Position numbers and translations under genes: made by a program
Notes under the pieces: generated by a model
Told to the model about the DNA's origin: nothing
What the model saw: only the letters and a program-made list of their open reading frames with translations
The model's database searches: none
Shown here: piece by piece, positions 6,409 to 15,819 of the stretch
Layout of the letters: every line of letters begins with the position of its first letter
Position numbering within the stretch: the stretch's first letter is position 1
Assembly (NCBI GenBank): GCA_903858685.1
Contig: CAIOJR010000204.1
Span: 1 to 41,241 of the forward strand
DNA: 41,241 nucleotides
From: an uncultured Caulobacterales bacterium
GTDB lineage: Bacteria > Pseudomonadota > Alphaproteobacteria > Caulobacterales > Caulobacteraceae
Direction of reading: 5' to 3'

Positions 6409-9404
6409 CCCGCCTTCTTGCCGCTCGGCGCAGGCTTGGCCGCTGCAGGAGCGGTCTGGGCCGTTTTCACCGCCGTCTTGTCGAGCAGCCGTTTCTTGGC
6501 CGAGTTCAGCCAGCCGGAGAACAGGTCCGATTCGGCCATTGCGCGGCTATAGGCGGCGGGAGAGGCGTCGCCCGCCCCTATGCCCGCCACGGCCAGCTTC
6601 AGCGTGTCCTTGTTCTGCGCCACCTCGATCAACCTGGCGTACCGCGACCGAAGGCGCAGCAGCGATACATCATCATTGGCCAGACTATAGGCCACGCCGG
6701 CGCGGATCAGTTCGGCCTCTTCGTCGGGCGACAGGGGCTTGGTTTGCGCCTTCCAGCGGTCGGCCAGAGCGCCTTCGAATATGCCCCCGGCCCTGGGCCA
6801 GTCATGGGCGCCCCAGGCCGCCTCCGCCCGCAAGGCTGCGGCTTCGGGCGACTTGTCGTCGCCAATCACCTCCATGGCGTGATCCACCCGTCCCAGACCG
6901 ATCAGGGCGCGCGCTTCCAGAAGTCGCCTTTGCAGGTTCATCCAGACCGGCAGAACCGTGGTCCGTGAATTGTTGATGGCCTGCAGCGCCTGTTCCGGCT
7001 TTCGGTCCATCAGATAGATGGTCGCGAGGTCCGTGGAGACATCGGCGCGGGCCACGCCCTCCAGCCTCTGTTCGGACTGGTATTTCAACAGTTCTGCAGC
7101 TTGCGGCAAAAGGTCCACATCGACCAGCCGATGCGCCAGCTTGCGCACCATGGCGTCCCCGTCCGCCCCGATCGGCGTCAGGTCCTTGAAATCATAGAAC
7201 AGGCCCAGCGCCTGGATGGGCTGCAGGCCGTCAGCGCGCCCGTCGAAAAACAGGGCGCGGAAGGTCTGACTCAGATCGGTCTGGATCGCAGACGCCGCTG
7301 GCAGGTCCGGCAAGCGTTTGGCGGCTGAACGCAGCACCTCCAGCGCCTCGCGATAACGTCCCTGATTTAGGTCCAGCCGCCCAAGCGCGCGGACCACCTC
7401 AAGCTCGGTCGCATCGCCGCGCCACATGAAACGCAGACTGTCCAGCGTCGCCGCCGCATCGGCGGTCTTGGTCTTGCCGGTGTCGAGCCGGATCTGCAGG
7501 GCGCGCAAGGTCGCAGGGGCGGCTACGGCGCCATAACTGGCCTTGGCCGCATCGTCATAGAGGGCCAGCGCATCCTGCACCTGACCGGCGGCTTCAAGCG
7601 CCTTGGCGGAAATCAGTTTGACCGCCGCCATTTCCTCTGGATCCCCCGCCGCCGCCGCATTCGCGGTGAGGATGGCGCGCTGGGCCGACACCATATCGTT
7701 CACCGCCAGAGACGACGCGGCGTCAGCGCGCGCAAAGCGGGAACGCCAGACGCCGGAAAACCCGCCAATCGCCAGGCGACCCAGCGCGAACTGCTGATGG
7801 GCGCCCGACATGTCGCCGACCTTGGACGCCACATAGCCGCGCCACAGAGCGGCCGTGCGATCTTCCGCCAGGGCGGGCGCCGAGAACTCGGCGACAGCAT
7901 CCTTGTAACGCCCCGCCATGGCCTTGGCCGCGCCGCGCAGGCCGCGGAACTCGGCGTTGCTGAGCACCACCTGGTCGGTCTTGGCCAGCAGGTTCAAGAC
8001 GCCGATCGCCTCATAGGTCAATTCAGACCCGACCAGGAACCGCGCCAGGGCCATCCGCGCCTGCACCTTGCCGGGATGGTGTTCGCCCGCCTCGTCGGAC
8101 GCCGCGGCGACAAGCTCATGGTAACGCCCGATGAATCCTTCTTCTCCGACCTTTGACCAGTTGGCGAAATCGATCAGCCCGGGCTCAGCGGCGGCCTGCG
8201 GCGCGCCCATCGGGGCTGAGCCGAGATGAGCGCCGAGCGCCGAGGCGGACAGTGAAAGTCCCTTGTCGCGGCTGATGCGAACAATATCCTGACTGGTCTG
8301 GAGCTTGATGTCGTCCAGCGCGCTTTCCAGAGCCAGTCCCTGGGCGGACGCCAGAACCGCGCCGCCGACAAAGCCCCGGCGCACCGCAACGCCCTTGGCA
8401 GGCGGCAGAGCCGTCACCACGCCGATCCGGTCGCCCACCACCGGATCGACCACCCAGAAGACCCCGGTCGCGCCCGCCATCCTGGCCGACAGACCCACAC
8501 TGGCGGTTTCGTCCAGCACAAGATTGATCGGATCGGTCTGGGGCGCCTCTGCATTGTCGGCCGGGCTTTCGGAAATCAGGACATTCCAGACCGCGCCTTC
8601 CGCTGTGGCTGTGACCGTCGCTCCCGGGGTCGCCTCGATCCGGACGCCGCTATAGTCTCTGCCGGCAAGGGTCTGAATGCCGCGCACAGCCGATTTGGGG
8701 CCGAAACTCTTGATCGCTGGAAAGGCGCTCAGATTGATGCCGGCCGGGGCGTCGAAAACGACGAAGATCGCGCTGCCGCGACGAAACACCGCACTGCCCA
8801 GGGGGGCGCGCCAGGGGAAGGACAGGTGGACCCCCGCTCCCTCCACAGCCGCCGTGACGCGCACCGCGCCGTCCGTGGGGATAGGGTCGGCGCGGTCGCC
8901 GGGCAGCTGATCTAGCCGGACAGACGGAGCGCCAGACGACGAGGCCGATAGGTTGAGGAAGTAGGCGCCGTCCGCCTCGCCGCTCGAGGCCTGAACGTCC
9001 CTGGCCAGGGTCAGACGCACTTCGACACCGCCCCCGACCGCCTTGGCCGAAGCGTCCTTCACAAAAGGCGGCGGATCGACATGCAGGCGCGGCAGGAGGG
9101 GCGGCGTCTTGACCGCAAAGCGCAACACCATATCGTCGCCCTCGCGACGCGCGCCCGTGGGTTTGGCGCCGATGAACTCGATATGGGTGAGGTTCGGGCC
9201 GACGCCCACCTTGATTTCGATGGGCGAGGTGGGCTGCGCTTCCACCAGGCCCGCCGTGACGGGCGCGGTTTTGGCGCTGACGGCAGGCGCAGCGACGCCC
9301 TGCCCCGCCAGAGCTAGGGCGAGGACAAGGCTCAGGGCGCGACGGCGTCTCCCGGCGCGAGGCGGCGACCAGTGTGATTTCACGGGATGGGATTGTGGCG
9401 CCAC
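6405..9404 (-). CDS. Large exported tetratricopeptide-repeat protein (999 aa)
   Basis: The N-terminus is a signal peptide: basic GRRRR, a hydrophobic stretch of Leu/Ala, then VAAPAVSA. Residues of about 50-300 are rich in beta-strands and may form AMIN-like or other beta-sandwich domains (PIEIKVGVGPNLTHIEFIG...DMVLRFAV). From about residue 400 to 930 the protein is almost wholly helical with TPR-like A/G-rich helix pairs (for example EALEVLRSAAKRLPDLPAAS). The last 30 residues are a Lys/Ala/Pro-rich tail. It would act in the periplasm as a scaffold. Large proteins of this layout are usual in Caulobacterales, but their function is not known to me. The start is GTG (9404, or codon 8) with no strong ribosome-binding site, so it is uncertain. 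Confidence 0.8.
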   Translation of the reverse strand: MAPQSHPVKSHWSPPRAGRRRRALSLVLALALAGQGVAAPAVSAKTAPVTAGLVEAQPTSPIEIKVGVGPNLTHIEFIGAKPTGARREGDDMVLRFAVKTPPLLPRLHVDPPPFVKDASAKAVGGGVEVRLTLARDVQASSGEADGAYFLNLSASSSGAPSVRLDQLPGDRADPIPTDGAVRVTAAVEGAGVHLSFPWRAPLGSAVFRRGSAIFVVFDAPAGINLSAFPAIKSFGPKSAVRGIQTLAGRDYSGVRIEATPGATVTATAEGAVWNVLISESPADNAEAPQTDPINLVLDETASVGLSARMAGATGVFWVVDPVVGDRIGVVTALPPAKGVAVRRGFVGGAVLASAQGLALESALDDIKLQTSQDIVRISRDKGLSLSASALGAHLGSAPMGAPQAAAEPGLIDFANWSKVGEEGFIGRYHELVAAASDEAGEHHPGKVQARMALARFLVGSELTYEAIGVLNLLAKTDQVVLSNAEFRGLRGAAKAMAGRYKDAVAEFSAPALAEDRTAALWRGYVASKVGDMSGAHQQFALGRLAIGGFSGVWRSRFARADAASSLAVNDMVSAQRAILTANAAAAGDPEEMAAVKLISAKALEAAGQVQDALALYDDAAKASYGAVAAPATLRALQIRLDTGKTKTADAAATLDSLRFMWRGDATELEVVRALGRLDLNQGRYREALEVLRSAAKRLPDLPAASAIQTDLSQTFRALFFDGRADGLQPIQALGLFYDFKDLTPIGADGDAMVRKLAHRLVDVDLLPQAAELLKYQSEQRLEGVARADVSTDLATIYLMDRKPEQALQAINNSRTTVLPVWMNLQRRLLEARALIGLGRVDHAMEVIGDDKSPEAAALRAEAAWGAHDWPRAGGIFEGALADRWKAQTKPLSPDEEAELIRAGVAYSLANDDVSLLRLRSRYARLIEVAQNKDTLKLAVAGIGAGDASPAAYSRAMAESDLFSGWLNSAKKRLLDKTAVKTAQTAPAAAKPAPSGKKAG

Positions 9405-9490
9405 CGCGTTAGATCGGGGTTAACGACGATGAAGACCCTGATAAAGGCCGTGTCCCGGCGTCGATGGCGACCAATGAGGCGCCTGCCCCA

Positions 9491-9519
9491 TTGACAGGAC
9501 ACACGGCGGCGCCCCATTT
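9491..9519 (+). promoter_or_regulatory. Possible fdxA promoter
   Basis: A perfect TTGACA lies at 9491-9496, 68 nt upstream of the fdxA start. The matching -10 region about 17 nt downstream (CATTTC area, 9514-9519) is weak, so only the -35-like hexamer is convincing. Confidence 0.25.
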
Positions 9520-9564
9520 CCCGCTTCTCCCGAACGCCCTCGCCCCACCGGACTGTCGAGCGTA

Positions 9565-9906
9565 ATGACCTATATCGTCACCGATCCCTGCATTAAGTGC
9601 AAATTCATGGACTGCGTCGAAGTCTGTCCGGTGGATTGCTTCTATGAAGGCGAGAACTTCCTCGCCATCAATCCGGATGAATGCATAGACTGCGGCGTGT
9701 GCGAGCCGGAATGCCCCGTCGACGCCATCAAGCCCGACACCGAAGATGATCCGGACGGCAAGTGGCTGAGAGTGAATTCAGACTACGCCAAGGTCTGGCC
9801 GAACATCACCGTCAAGGGCACGCCGCCCGAAGACCGGACCGTTTTCGAAAACGAAACCGGCAAGTTCGAAAAATATTTCTCGGAGAAGCCGGGAAAGGGC
9901 CTGTAA
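9565..9906 (+). CDS. fdxA: Seven-iron ferredoxin FdxA
   Basis: This 113-aa ferredoxin carries one [3Fe-4S] and one [4Fe-4S] cluster and is a soluble low-potential electron carrier. By comparison with Azotobacter ferredoxin I, C9, C17 and C50 would bind the 3Fe cluster, and C21, C40, C43 and C46 the 4Fe cluster; C12 and C25 are additional cysteines. The C-terminal extension ([13 protein letters not shown]) is typical of the proteobacterial FdxA group. In many alphaproteobacteria fdxA lies directly upstream of carD, as here (312 nt apart). Start ATG 9565 gives the standard [14 protein letters not shown]-terminus. Confidence 0.97.
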   Translation: MTYIVTDPCIKCKFMDCVEVCPVDCFYEGENFLAINPDECIDCGVCEPECPVDAIKPDTEDDPDGKWLRVNSDYAKVWPNITVKGTPPEDRTVFENETGKFEKYFSEKPGKGL

Positions 9907-10218
9907 ACCACGCTGAACAGCCCACTAGGGGCGCCCCGGATTCGCCTGAAAAACGCAAGCCTTTGAAGCGGCGACAAGTTGTGCTATGCTTTCAGCACGA
10001 TATAGGCGGTTCGCGTCTGAGCCTGCTGAGTCGGTCGTCGAATTGTCGCCGCCAGATCTGGTGCGCGCCCATCGGTTTCGAAGGGTGATCAGGAAGCTAT
10101 TGTAACAATCGAACTTACCCAGATGGCCCGTTCTCGCACGGATCATGGGTTGAGCTTATCGGTCAATGGCAATGGCGAATGATTGCGTTTCGGGCGGGAA
10201 AGAGAAAAAGGAATATCG
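9907..10218 (+). other. fdxA-carD intergenic region with a carD promoter
   Basis: There is no gene in these 312 nt. A GGGGCGCCCC palindrome (about 9926-9935) follows fdxA but is not followed by a T-run. A sigma-70-type promoter (9963-9990) lies far upstream of carD, which would give a 5' leader of roughly 220 nt. I see no clear riboswitch fold in the leader by eye. Confidence 0.4.
9963..9990 (+). promoter_or_regulatory. Probable carD promoter
   Basis: TTGAAG (9963-9968), a 16-nt spacer and TATGCT (9985-9990) form a good housekeeping-type promoter. It is the best such match between fdxA and carD and predicts a long untranslated leader. Confidence 0.5.
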
Positions 10219-10722
10219 ATGAACAAGAGCGTTCAGGATTTCACGGCTGGCGATTACGTCGTTTATCCGGCCCATGGCGTGGGGCAGATCAATGGCGTTG
10301 AAACCCAGGAAGTCGCTGGAATTTCGCTCGAAGTCTACGTCATCTCCTTCGACCACGAAAAAATGACCCTGCGCGTGCCGACCAAAAAGGCGAAAACAGC
10401 GGGTCTTCGTCCTCTGGCCAATAATGACGTGGTGTCTTCCGCCCTCACCACCCTCAAGGGTCGCGCCCGTGTTAAGCGCACCATGTGGAGCCGTCGCGCT
10501 CAGGAATATGAAGCCAAGATCAATTCCGGCGACCTGATTTCCATCGCAGAAGTCGTCCGTGACCTGCACCGCGCTGAAAACCAGCCCGAGCAGTCCTATT
10601 CAGAGCGGCAACTGTACGAATCAGCGCTCGACCGCATGGCTCGCGAAGTCGCCGCCATCGAACAGATCGACCGCGACGCCGCCATCAGCCTTCTGTCCAA
10701 GTCGCTGATCAAGGCCGCCTGA
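10219..10722 (+). CDS. carD: CarD family transcriptional regulator
   Basis: This 167-aa protein belongs to the CarD/CdnL group, which binds the RNA polymerase beta subunit and stabilises open promoter complexes, notably at rRNA promoters. Residues of about 7-70 are the Tudor-like RNA-polymerase-interaction domain (FTAGDYVVYPAHGVGQI...GISLEVYVISF). Residues of about 75-165 are the helical DNA-contacting domain, with the WSRRAQEYEAKI segment and a terminal SLLSKSLIKAA helix. Start ATG 10219 has an AAAAAGGA ribosome-binding site; the upstream in-frame extension to 10183 is not needed. A strong terminator lies 30 nt after the stop. Confidence 0.95.
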   Translation: MNKSVQDFTAGDYVVYPAHGVGQINGVETQEVAGISLEVYVISFDHEKMTLRVPTKKAKTAGLRPLANNDVVSSALTTLKGRARVKRTMWSRRAQEYEAKINSGDLISIAEVVRDLHRAENQPEQSYSERQLYESALDRMAREVAAIEQIDRDAAISLLSKSLIKAA

Positions 10723-10751
10723 TCCCTTCAGGCTGAAAACCAGAACTCTGG

Positions 10752-10784
10752 AACGCCGGCGCGGTTTCGACCCGCCGGCGTTTT
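10752..10784 (+). terminator. Intrinsic terminator of carD with UUCG loop
   Basis: AACGCCGGCG (10752-10761) pairs perfectly with CGCCGGCGTT (10773-10782). Inside, GGT-TTCG-ACC extends the stem past a single bulged C to a stable UUCG tetraloop. A T-run (TTTT, 10781-10784) closes it. It separates carD from the decayed gene pair downstream. Confidence 0.85.
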
Positions 10785-10809
10785 CGCGTCTGCAAATGTA
10801 GCTGTCTAA

Positions 10810-11254
10810 ATGCGCGCCGTCGGGGTTATGATTTGGGCCGGATCCGCCATGTGGCGTTGCTGGACCGAGCCGGACCTGTTGAAGCAGTGGTTCTGTCCGC
10901 CGCCCTGGCATGTGTCGGAAGCGGTCCTGGACGTGCGCCCCGGCGGGACCAGTTTTATCCTCATGAACGGACCAAACGGAGAGACGGCGCCCAATATTGG
11001 GGCCTATCTGGAGGTGGTTCCCGGCGAAAAGCTCGTCTTCACGGACGCATTTGGCAAAGACTGGGAGCCGGCTGGCAAGCCCTTCATGGTGGGGACCCTA
11101 ACCCTTTGAGGACCACCCGGATGGCGGCGTCCTCTATACCGCCACCGTGCGCCACTGGTCGGTCGAAGACCGCCAGGCGCGTGAACAGATGGGCTCCTTC
11201 GAGGGCTGGGGCATAGCCTCATCCCAACTCGAAGCCCTGGCCCAGACCCTTTAG
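10810..11254 (+). pseudogene. Frameshifted SRPBCC/AHSA1-type gene
   Basis: The first frame (10810-11109) reads MWRCWTEPDLLKQWFCPPP, DVRPGG, VPGEKLVFTDAFG and MVGTLTL, the normal first two thirds of an AHSA1-like START/SRPBCC protein, and then hits TGA. The next frame continues it at once: FEDHPDGG, LYTATVRHW, GSFEGWGIASSQLEALAQTL, ending at TAG 11252-11254. Removing one C from the CCC at 11102-11104 would rejoin them as GTLTFEDHPDGG. The N-terminus is also abnormal: the usual R-I-x-A-P-xx segment before MWRCW is absent. Two faults make real decay more likely than one sequencing error. Members bind small hydrophobic ligands or act as activators; the role of this one is unknown. Confidence 0.8.
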
Positions 11255-11260
11255 GCGCAC

Positions 11261-11357
11261 ATGGCCAGACCCAGTTCCGTTTCCGTCTGCCTGTGGTTCG
11301 ACCATCGGGCGGAAGCCCGACATCGCCGCCTTGGAGGCGGCCCATCAAGGCGGCTGA
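11261..11357 (+). pseudogene. Internally deleted VOC/PhnB-like gene remnant
   Basis: ATG 11261 begins MARPSSVSVCLWFDHRAEA, the usual start of PhnB-like VOC-fold proteins (CLWFD, AEEAA). Within 45 nt the sequence changes frame and reads KPDIAALEAAHQGG followed by TGA 11355-11357, the usual end of the same family (K-x-DIAALEAA). Almost the whole gene between these two ends has been lost. It follows the frameshifted SRPBCC gene by 6 nt; the two families are commonly neighbours, which supports the reading. No functional product is expected. Confidence 0.65.
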
Positions 11358-11378
11358 GCGCCATGCGGCGCTGCGGGT

Positions 11379-12746
11379 CTAACCCACCCGCCCCTCGAGC
11401 AGCCTGGCGACCGTGATCGGCGTCAGGTCTTCCAGCATGGGGCCGATCAACTGGACGCCGACCGGCAGACCGCCCGCCGTCTTGCCTGCCGGAATGGCGG
11501 TGGCGGGCAGGCCGGGCAGGGTGGCGATGGTCGACCAGCCCATCTGGGCGCCAAGGGGCGTGTCCTGACCATTGATCTTGAGCGTCGTGGTCTGGAAGGA
11601 CGGCGCGTCAATATGGGGAAAGGCCGTCGTCCCGAAGACCGGCGCGACCACCACATCAACCTCCTGAAACAGCGCTTCCCATTGCCGCTGGAAGGCGAAC
11701 TGCTGGGATTGCGCGTTCATCCAGGCGTGGGCGTCCATGGGGGGCGGCGCGCCCGGCGCCCCGCGCGTCGTCACCGTCATCAGCATGCTGATATAGAGGC
11801 CGAGCTGGGCGGCAAGGTCGGGAAGGCGGTCGCTGCGGCCGGTCAGATGGGCCCCGCCGGCGGACAGGGCGTCTGTGACGCGCTTCAGCCCGGCCAGCAC
11901 CTCGTCATCCACGCTCGCCGTCGGATGGTTGTCCAGCACCAGCACGCGCAGATCAGACAGCCTGTGCGCGCGTGGCGGCGGCAGATGGGCGCGGTAGGCC
12001 TTGGCGCGCAGCCCGTCCGGCCCCGCCAGCACGCCAAGCGCCAGCTCCAGATCGGCTGCACAGCGCGCCAGGGGCCCCACCACGGCCAGCTCTGTCGCGG
12101 GACCCGGCCTGTCAATTCCCGGCGGCGCATGGCCGGTCGCCGGGATCAGGTCCCAACTCGGCTTGTGACCATAGACACCGCAAAAGGCCGCCGGAACGCG
12201 GATGGATCCGCCGATGTCGGAGCCAAATTCGAGCGGAACCATGCCCGCCGCCAGCGCCGCAGCCCCGCCCCCGGAGGACCCGCCGGGTGATCGGTTCAGA
12301 TCATGGGGATTACGGGTGCGGCCATAGATCGGATTGGCGCTCTGCCAGTCACCCAGATTGGGCGGCACATTGGTCTTGCCCAGAATGACCGCGCCAGCCG
12401 CCTTCAGCCGGGCGACGCCGGTTGCGTCCCACTTCGGAGTCCAGCCCTTGAAATCCGCCAGCCCCCATGTGGTCGGCAGCCCGGCGACAAAGTGCGATTC
12501 CTTCACCGTCATGGGCACGCCCAACAGCGCCCCGCCCTCGCCCGCCGCCAAACGCGCATCCGCCGCGAGGGCTGAGTCGCGCGCCCGGTCGAAGTCGCGC
12601 ACCACAACCGCATTGATCGGCCCGTCCAGCGCCTCGATGGCGCGGACAGCCGCCTCGAACAGTTCCAGCGCGCTGACGTCGCGGCGCGCGACAGCCTCAG
12701 CCAATTGCCCCGCTGTGGCGGTCTGATAATCGAAGGATAGGGCCAT
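11379..12746 (-). CDS. Amidase signature family hydrolase
   Basis: This 455-aa cytosolic enzyme has the Ser-cisSer-Lys triad of the amidase signature family: K82 (VPMTVKES), S157/S158 in the Gly/Ser-rich [16 protein letters not shown] segment, and S181 in [11 protein letters not shown]. It would hydrolyse a carboxamide to acid and ammonia. Length and motifs fit stand-alone amidases rather than GatA, because no gatB or gatC is near. The gene is the last one on the minus strand after the valine operon, 73 nt beyond a small membrane-protein gene, and could be transcribed with it. The substrate is unknown. Confidence 0.9.
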   Translation of the reverse strand: MALSFDYQTATAGQLAEAVARRDVSALELFEAAVRAIEALDGPINAVVVRDFDRARDSALAADARLAAGEGGALLGVPMTVKESHFVAGLPTTWGLADFKGWTPKWDATGVARLKAAGAVILGKTNVPPNLGDWQSANPIYGRTRNPHDLNRSPGGSSGGGAAALAAGMVPLEFGSDIGGSIRVPAAFCGVYGHKPSWDLIPATGHAPPGIDRPGPATELAVVGPLARCAADLELALGVLAGPDGLRAKAYRAHLPPPRAHRLSDLRVLVLDNHPTASVDDEVLAGLKRVTDALSAGGAHLTGRSDRLPDLAAQLGLYISMLMTVTTRGAPGAPPPMDAHAWMNAQSQQFAFQRQWEALFQEVDVVVAPVFGTTAFPHIDAPSFQTTTLKINGQDTPLGAQMGWSTIATLPGLPATAIPAGKTAGGLPVGVQLIGPMLEDLTPITVARLLEGRVG

Positions 12747-12819
12747 GTCCCGCGCTCACAGTCTTGTTGTGGGCGCCAGACTGCATCAGGCGCGGTCGAA
12801 TTCAAGCATCTCAAGGCGA

Positions 12820-13050
12820 CTATTTTTCGCGACGCATTGTCGTCCAGATCAAGGCCAGCCCGGTCAGCGCCAAAACCGCGCCCAATCCCTGGGTTTGCCA
12901 AAAGGCCAGCCGAACATGGTCAAAAGGCCATGGCGCAGGCCCGCGCACCAGCACGAGCAACCAGATGACAGGGCTGAGCGGCAGCAGGCCAAGGACCAAC
13001 ATCAGCCCCCCGACAAGCCGCAACAGCCAAGCGCGCAGAGCCTGGCCCAT
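12820..13050 (-). CDS. Small two-helix membrane protein
   Basis: This 76-aa product has two hydrophobic segments (about residues 8-35, GGLMLVLGLLPLSPVIWLLVLV, and 52-70, QGLGAVLALTGLALIW) joined by a PAPWPFDH loop. The C-terminus ends MRREK, which suggests a cytoplasmic end. It starts 18 nt after the enoyl-CoA hydratase stop, so it appears to be the last gene of the valine operon. I do not recognise the family. The long antisense frame over this region has no protein-like motifs, and the transmembrane pattern supports this strand. Confidence 0.55.
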   Translation of the reverse strand: MGQALRAWLLRLVGGLMLVLGLLPLSPVIWLLVLVRGPAPWPFDHVRLAFWQTQGLGAVLALTGLALIWTTMRREK

Positions 13051-13068
13051 CTGACCGCGCCCGCGCCC

Positions 13069-13845
13069 TCAGCTTCCCTTGAAGTCCGCCGGGCGCTTGT
13101 CGATGAAGGCGGCCATGCCCTCCTTCTGGTCGTCAAAGGCGAACAGGGAGTGGAACAGGCGACGCTCGAACAGAACGCCTGCGGACAGGGTCGTCTCATA
13201 GGCCTGGTTGACCATCTCCTTGTTGACCATCACCGCCAGAGGCGACAGGGACGCAATCTTCCTGGCCGCGCTCAGGGCCTCGTCCACCAGCTTGTCGACC
13301 GCAACCACGCGCGAGACGAGGCCGGAACGCTCCGCCTCCGCAGCGTCCATCTGGCGCGCGGTCAACACCATGTCCATGGCCTTGGACTTGCCCACAAAGC
13401 GGGTCAGGCGCTGAGAGCCGCCAATGCCGGGCGAAACGCCGAGATTGATCTCGGGCTGGCCGAATTTCGCATTTTCACCTGCGATGATGAAGTCGCACAG
13501 CATGGCCAGTTCGCAACCGCCGCCCAGAGCATAGCCCGCCACGGCGGCGATGATCGGCTTGCGGAAGCCTTCGATCGCCTGGGCCGCCTTGGCGAAGAAG
13601 TTCATGCGAAACATCTGGGCATAGGATTTGTCCGACATTTCCTTGATGTCTGCGCCCGCTGCAAAGGCGCGGTCCGAGCCGGTCAGCACGACGCAGCCCA
13701 GGCTGTCGTCCGCCTCGATCTCGGCCAGGGCGGCGGCCAGTTCGCCCAGGAGTTCGCTGTTCAGCGCGTTCAGCGCCTTGGGTCGGTTCAGGCGTATCAG
13801 AGCGACGCCGTCGGCATGCTCGATCAGCAGGGTCTCATAGGCCAT
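13069..13845 (-). CDS. Enoyl-CoA hydratase (crotonase family)
   Basis: This 258-aa protein is a full-length crotonase: oxyanion-hole segments FAAGADIKEM and ALGGGCELA, with the two acid/base glutamates at E112 (GGGCELAM) and E132 (GQPEINLG). In this operon its expected reaction is hydration of methacrylyl-CoA to 3-hydroxyisobutyryl-CoA, the second step after isobutyryl-CoA dehydrogenation. The usual PG.GGTQRL segment reads PGIGGSQRL. It lies 6 nt after mmsB, so it is tightly cotranscribed. Broad short-chain enoyl-CoA activity is also possible. Confidence 0.92.
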   Translation of the reverse strand: MAYETLLIEHADGVALIRLNRPKALNALNSELLGELAAALAEIEADDSLGCVVLTGSDRAFAAGADIKEMSDKSYAQMFRMNFFAKAAQAIEGFRKPIIAAVAGYALGGGCELAMLCDFIIAGENAKFGQPEINLGVSPGIGGSQRLTRFVGKSKAMDMVLTARQMDAAEAERSGLVSRVVAVDKLVDEALSAARKIASLSPLAVMVNKEMVNQAYETTLSAGVLFERRLFHSLFAFDDQKEGMAAFIDKRPADFKGS

Positions 13846-13851
13846 GAAAGA

Positions 13852-14751
13852 TTAGTCCTTCTTCAGCGTGTAGATCTGGCCGCGCAGCATCTGCAAAACG
13901 GCGGAAAAGTCGCGTTGGGCGTAGCCCTGACCCGCAAACAGAGCATAGAGCGCTTCGGCCTGCGCGCCCAGAGGGGTGGCGGCGCCCGCGCGCGCGGCGG
14001 CCTCCTGCGCCAGCTTCAGATCCTTGAGCATCATGGCGGACGCAAAGCCCCCGTCATAGTTTCGGTCGGCGGGCGTGGCGGGGCCGACGCCCTCGACCGG
14101 GCAATAGCTGGTGACGGACCAGCACTGGCCCGACGACTTGGACGCGATCTCGAAGAAGCGGTCGGCGCCCAGACCCAGCTTTTCAGCCAGTGCAAAGGCT
14201 TCGCAGGTCCCAAGCATGGATATGCCCAGAAGCATGTTGTTGCAGATCTTGGCCGCCTGCCCCGCGCCGGACGCACCGGCGTGGATCACCACCCGCGCCA
14301 TGGGGCCGAGCGCCGCTTCCACAGCGGCGAAATCGTCCGCCTCGGCGCCCACCATGAAGGCCAGCGTGCCGGCATCCGCCGCCGCCGTCCCGCCAGAGAC
14401 GGGCGCATCGGCGGCCTTGAAACCCGCCTTGACCGCCAGTTCGGCGACAGAGCGCGCACTATCGACGTCGATGGTGGAGCAGTCGATCAAAAGGGCGCCG
14501 GGCTTGGCGTTGGGGATGATGTCATGGGCGTAGACCGCGCGCACATGGGGCCCGGCCGGCAGCATGGTGATGACCACGTCCGCAGCCTTCACGGCCTCGG
14601 CCGCGCTGGCGGCGGTGTCGCAGCCATGGGCCATGGCGCGGGCGAGCGCGTCTGCGGACAGGTCGAAGGCCATGACCTTGCGGCCCGCCCTGGCCTGATT
14701 TGCGGCCATGCCGCCGCCCATATTGCCCAGTCCGATAAAGGCGATGGTCAT
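13852..14751 (-). CDS. mmsB: 3-hydroxyisobutyrate dehydrogenase
   Basis: This 299-aa NAD-dependent enzyme oxidises 3-hydroxyisobutyrate to methylmalonate semialdehyde. The N-terminal Rossmann motif is FIGLGNMGGGMA, followed by DAPVSGGTAAADAGTLAFMVG (substrate-binding) and the catalytic lysine K168 with N172 in GAGQAAKICNNM. The C-terminal half is the usual all-helical domain, containing KDLKLAQEAA. It is the fourth gene of the valine operon, 21 nt after the thioesterase-like hydrolase that produces its substrate. Confidence 0.95.
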   Translation of the reverse strand: MTIAFIGLGNMGGGMAANQARAGRKVMAFDLSADALARAMAHGCDTAASAAEAVKAADVVITMLPAGPHVRAVYAHDIIPNAKPGALLIDCSTIDVDSARSVAELAVKAGFKAADAPVSGGTAAADAGTLAFMVGAEADDFAAVEAALGPMARVVIHAGASGAGQAAKICNNMLLGISMLGTCEAFALAEKLGLGADRFFEIASKSSGQCWSVTSYCPVEGVGPATPADRNYDGGFASAMMLKDLKLAQEAAARAGAATPLGAQAEALYALFAGQGYAQRDFSAVLQMLRGQIYTLKKD

Positions 14752-14772
14752 GGCCGTCTTCTCCGTGAAAAT

Positions 14773-15819
14773 CTATTTGGCGTCCGGGAGCTCAGTCCAT
14801 TCCTGCCCGGCGGACAGGGGGGCGAAGATCTCGTCCAGCAGGGTCTCGCTCACGCCTTCCAGCGTGGCGGGGCTCCATCGGGGGGCATTGTCCTTGTCGA
14901 TGATCACCGCCCGCACCCCTTCAAGGAAGTCGTGCCGCGCCACCACGCGCGCGCCGATGCGGTATTCCATGACCATGTTGTCTGCAAAGCTTTGCGCCGC
15001 CGCGCCCAGCCGAAGCTGGCGAAAAGCCACCTTCAGGGTCTGGGGAGACTTCAACTCCAGAGCCGTGCGTTGCACCCGGGCCCAGTCCGAACCATCGGCG
15101 TCAAGCGCGGCCATGACGCTCTCGACCGTATCGCCGCCAAACAGACGATCCAGCGCCTGGCGATGGGCCGCCAGAGGCGCCTCGCCCGGATCGCTGGCGA
15201 AACCGCGCGCCGCCGCCAGATCGCCGGCCAGGATCGCCGCCTTCAGATCCGCGATCTGCGCCGCTTTCACGAAATGGGTCCCCAGCCCCAGAGCCACACA
15301 GTCCGCCGCCTTGATCCGGGCGCCGGTCAGGGCCAGCCACAGGCCGGTCTTTCCCGGAAGGCGCGACAGGTGCCAGCCGCCGCCCACGTCGGGGAAGAGG
15401 CCGATGCCGGTCTCTGGCATGGCGAAGGTGGTGCGCTCGGTCACGATCCGCGTCTGGCAGGGCAGGGAAATCCCCACGCCGCCGCCCATCACCACGCCGT
15501 CCATCACCGCGATGGTCGGCTTCTCATAGGCCATCAGAAGGGCGTTGAGCCGGTATTCGATAAAGAAGAAGGCGCGCGCCTCGACTCCGTCCGCTGCACC
15601 GCTGGTCGCCAGCATGCGGATATCGCCGCCCGCGCAAAAGCCGCGCTCTCCGGAATGATCAATCAGGACCGCCCTGACCGCCGGATCATGGCGCCACGCC
15701 GTCAGCGCCCCTGTCATGGCCGCGCACATGGGCGTGGTCAGGGCGTGCAGGGCGCCCGGACGGTTCAGGGTGATGCGGCCGATCCCGCTTTCGACAAACG
15801 TCAGAACATCCTGGGTCAT
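14773..15819 (-). CDS. 3-hydroxyisobutyryl-CoA hydrolase
   Basis: This 348-aa protein belongs to the HIBCH branch of the crotonase superfamily, which hydrolyses 3-hydroxyisobutyryl-CoA to the free acid. It has the long C-terminal extension of that branch and the diagnostic [16 protein letters not shown] segment with E136 and D144, equivalent to the catalytic pair of the human enzyme. [11 protein letters not shown] and [10 protein letters not shown] form the oxyanion hole. Its ATG overlaps the stop of the upstream acyl-CoA dehydrogenase gene by 4 nt (ATGA), indicating translational coupling. Confidence 0.95.
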   Translation of the reverse strand: MTQDVLTFVESGIGRITLNRPGALHALTTPMCAAMTGALTAWRHDPAVRAVLIDHSGERGFCAGGDIRMLATSGAADGVEARAFFFIEYRLNALLMAYEKPTIAVMDGVVMGGGVGISLPCQTRIVTERTTFAMPETGIGLFPDVGGGWHLSRLPGKTGLWLALTGARIKAADCVALGLGTHFVKAAQIADLKAAILAGDLAAARGFASDPGEAPLAAHRQALDRLFGGDTVESVMAALDADGSDWARVQRTALELKSPQTLKVAFRQLRLGAAAQSFADNMVMEYRIGARVVARHDFLEGVRAVIIDKDNAPRWSPATLEGVSETLLDEIFAPLSAGQEWTELPDAK

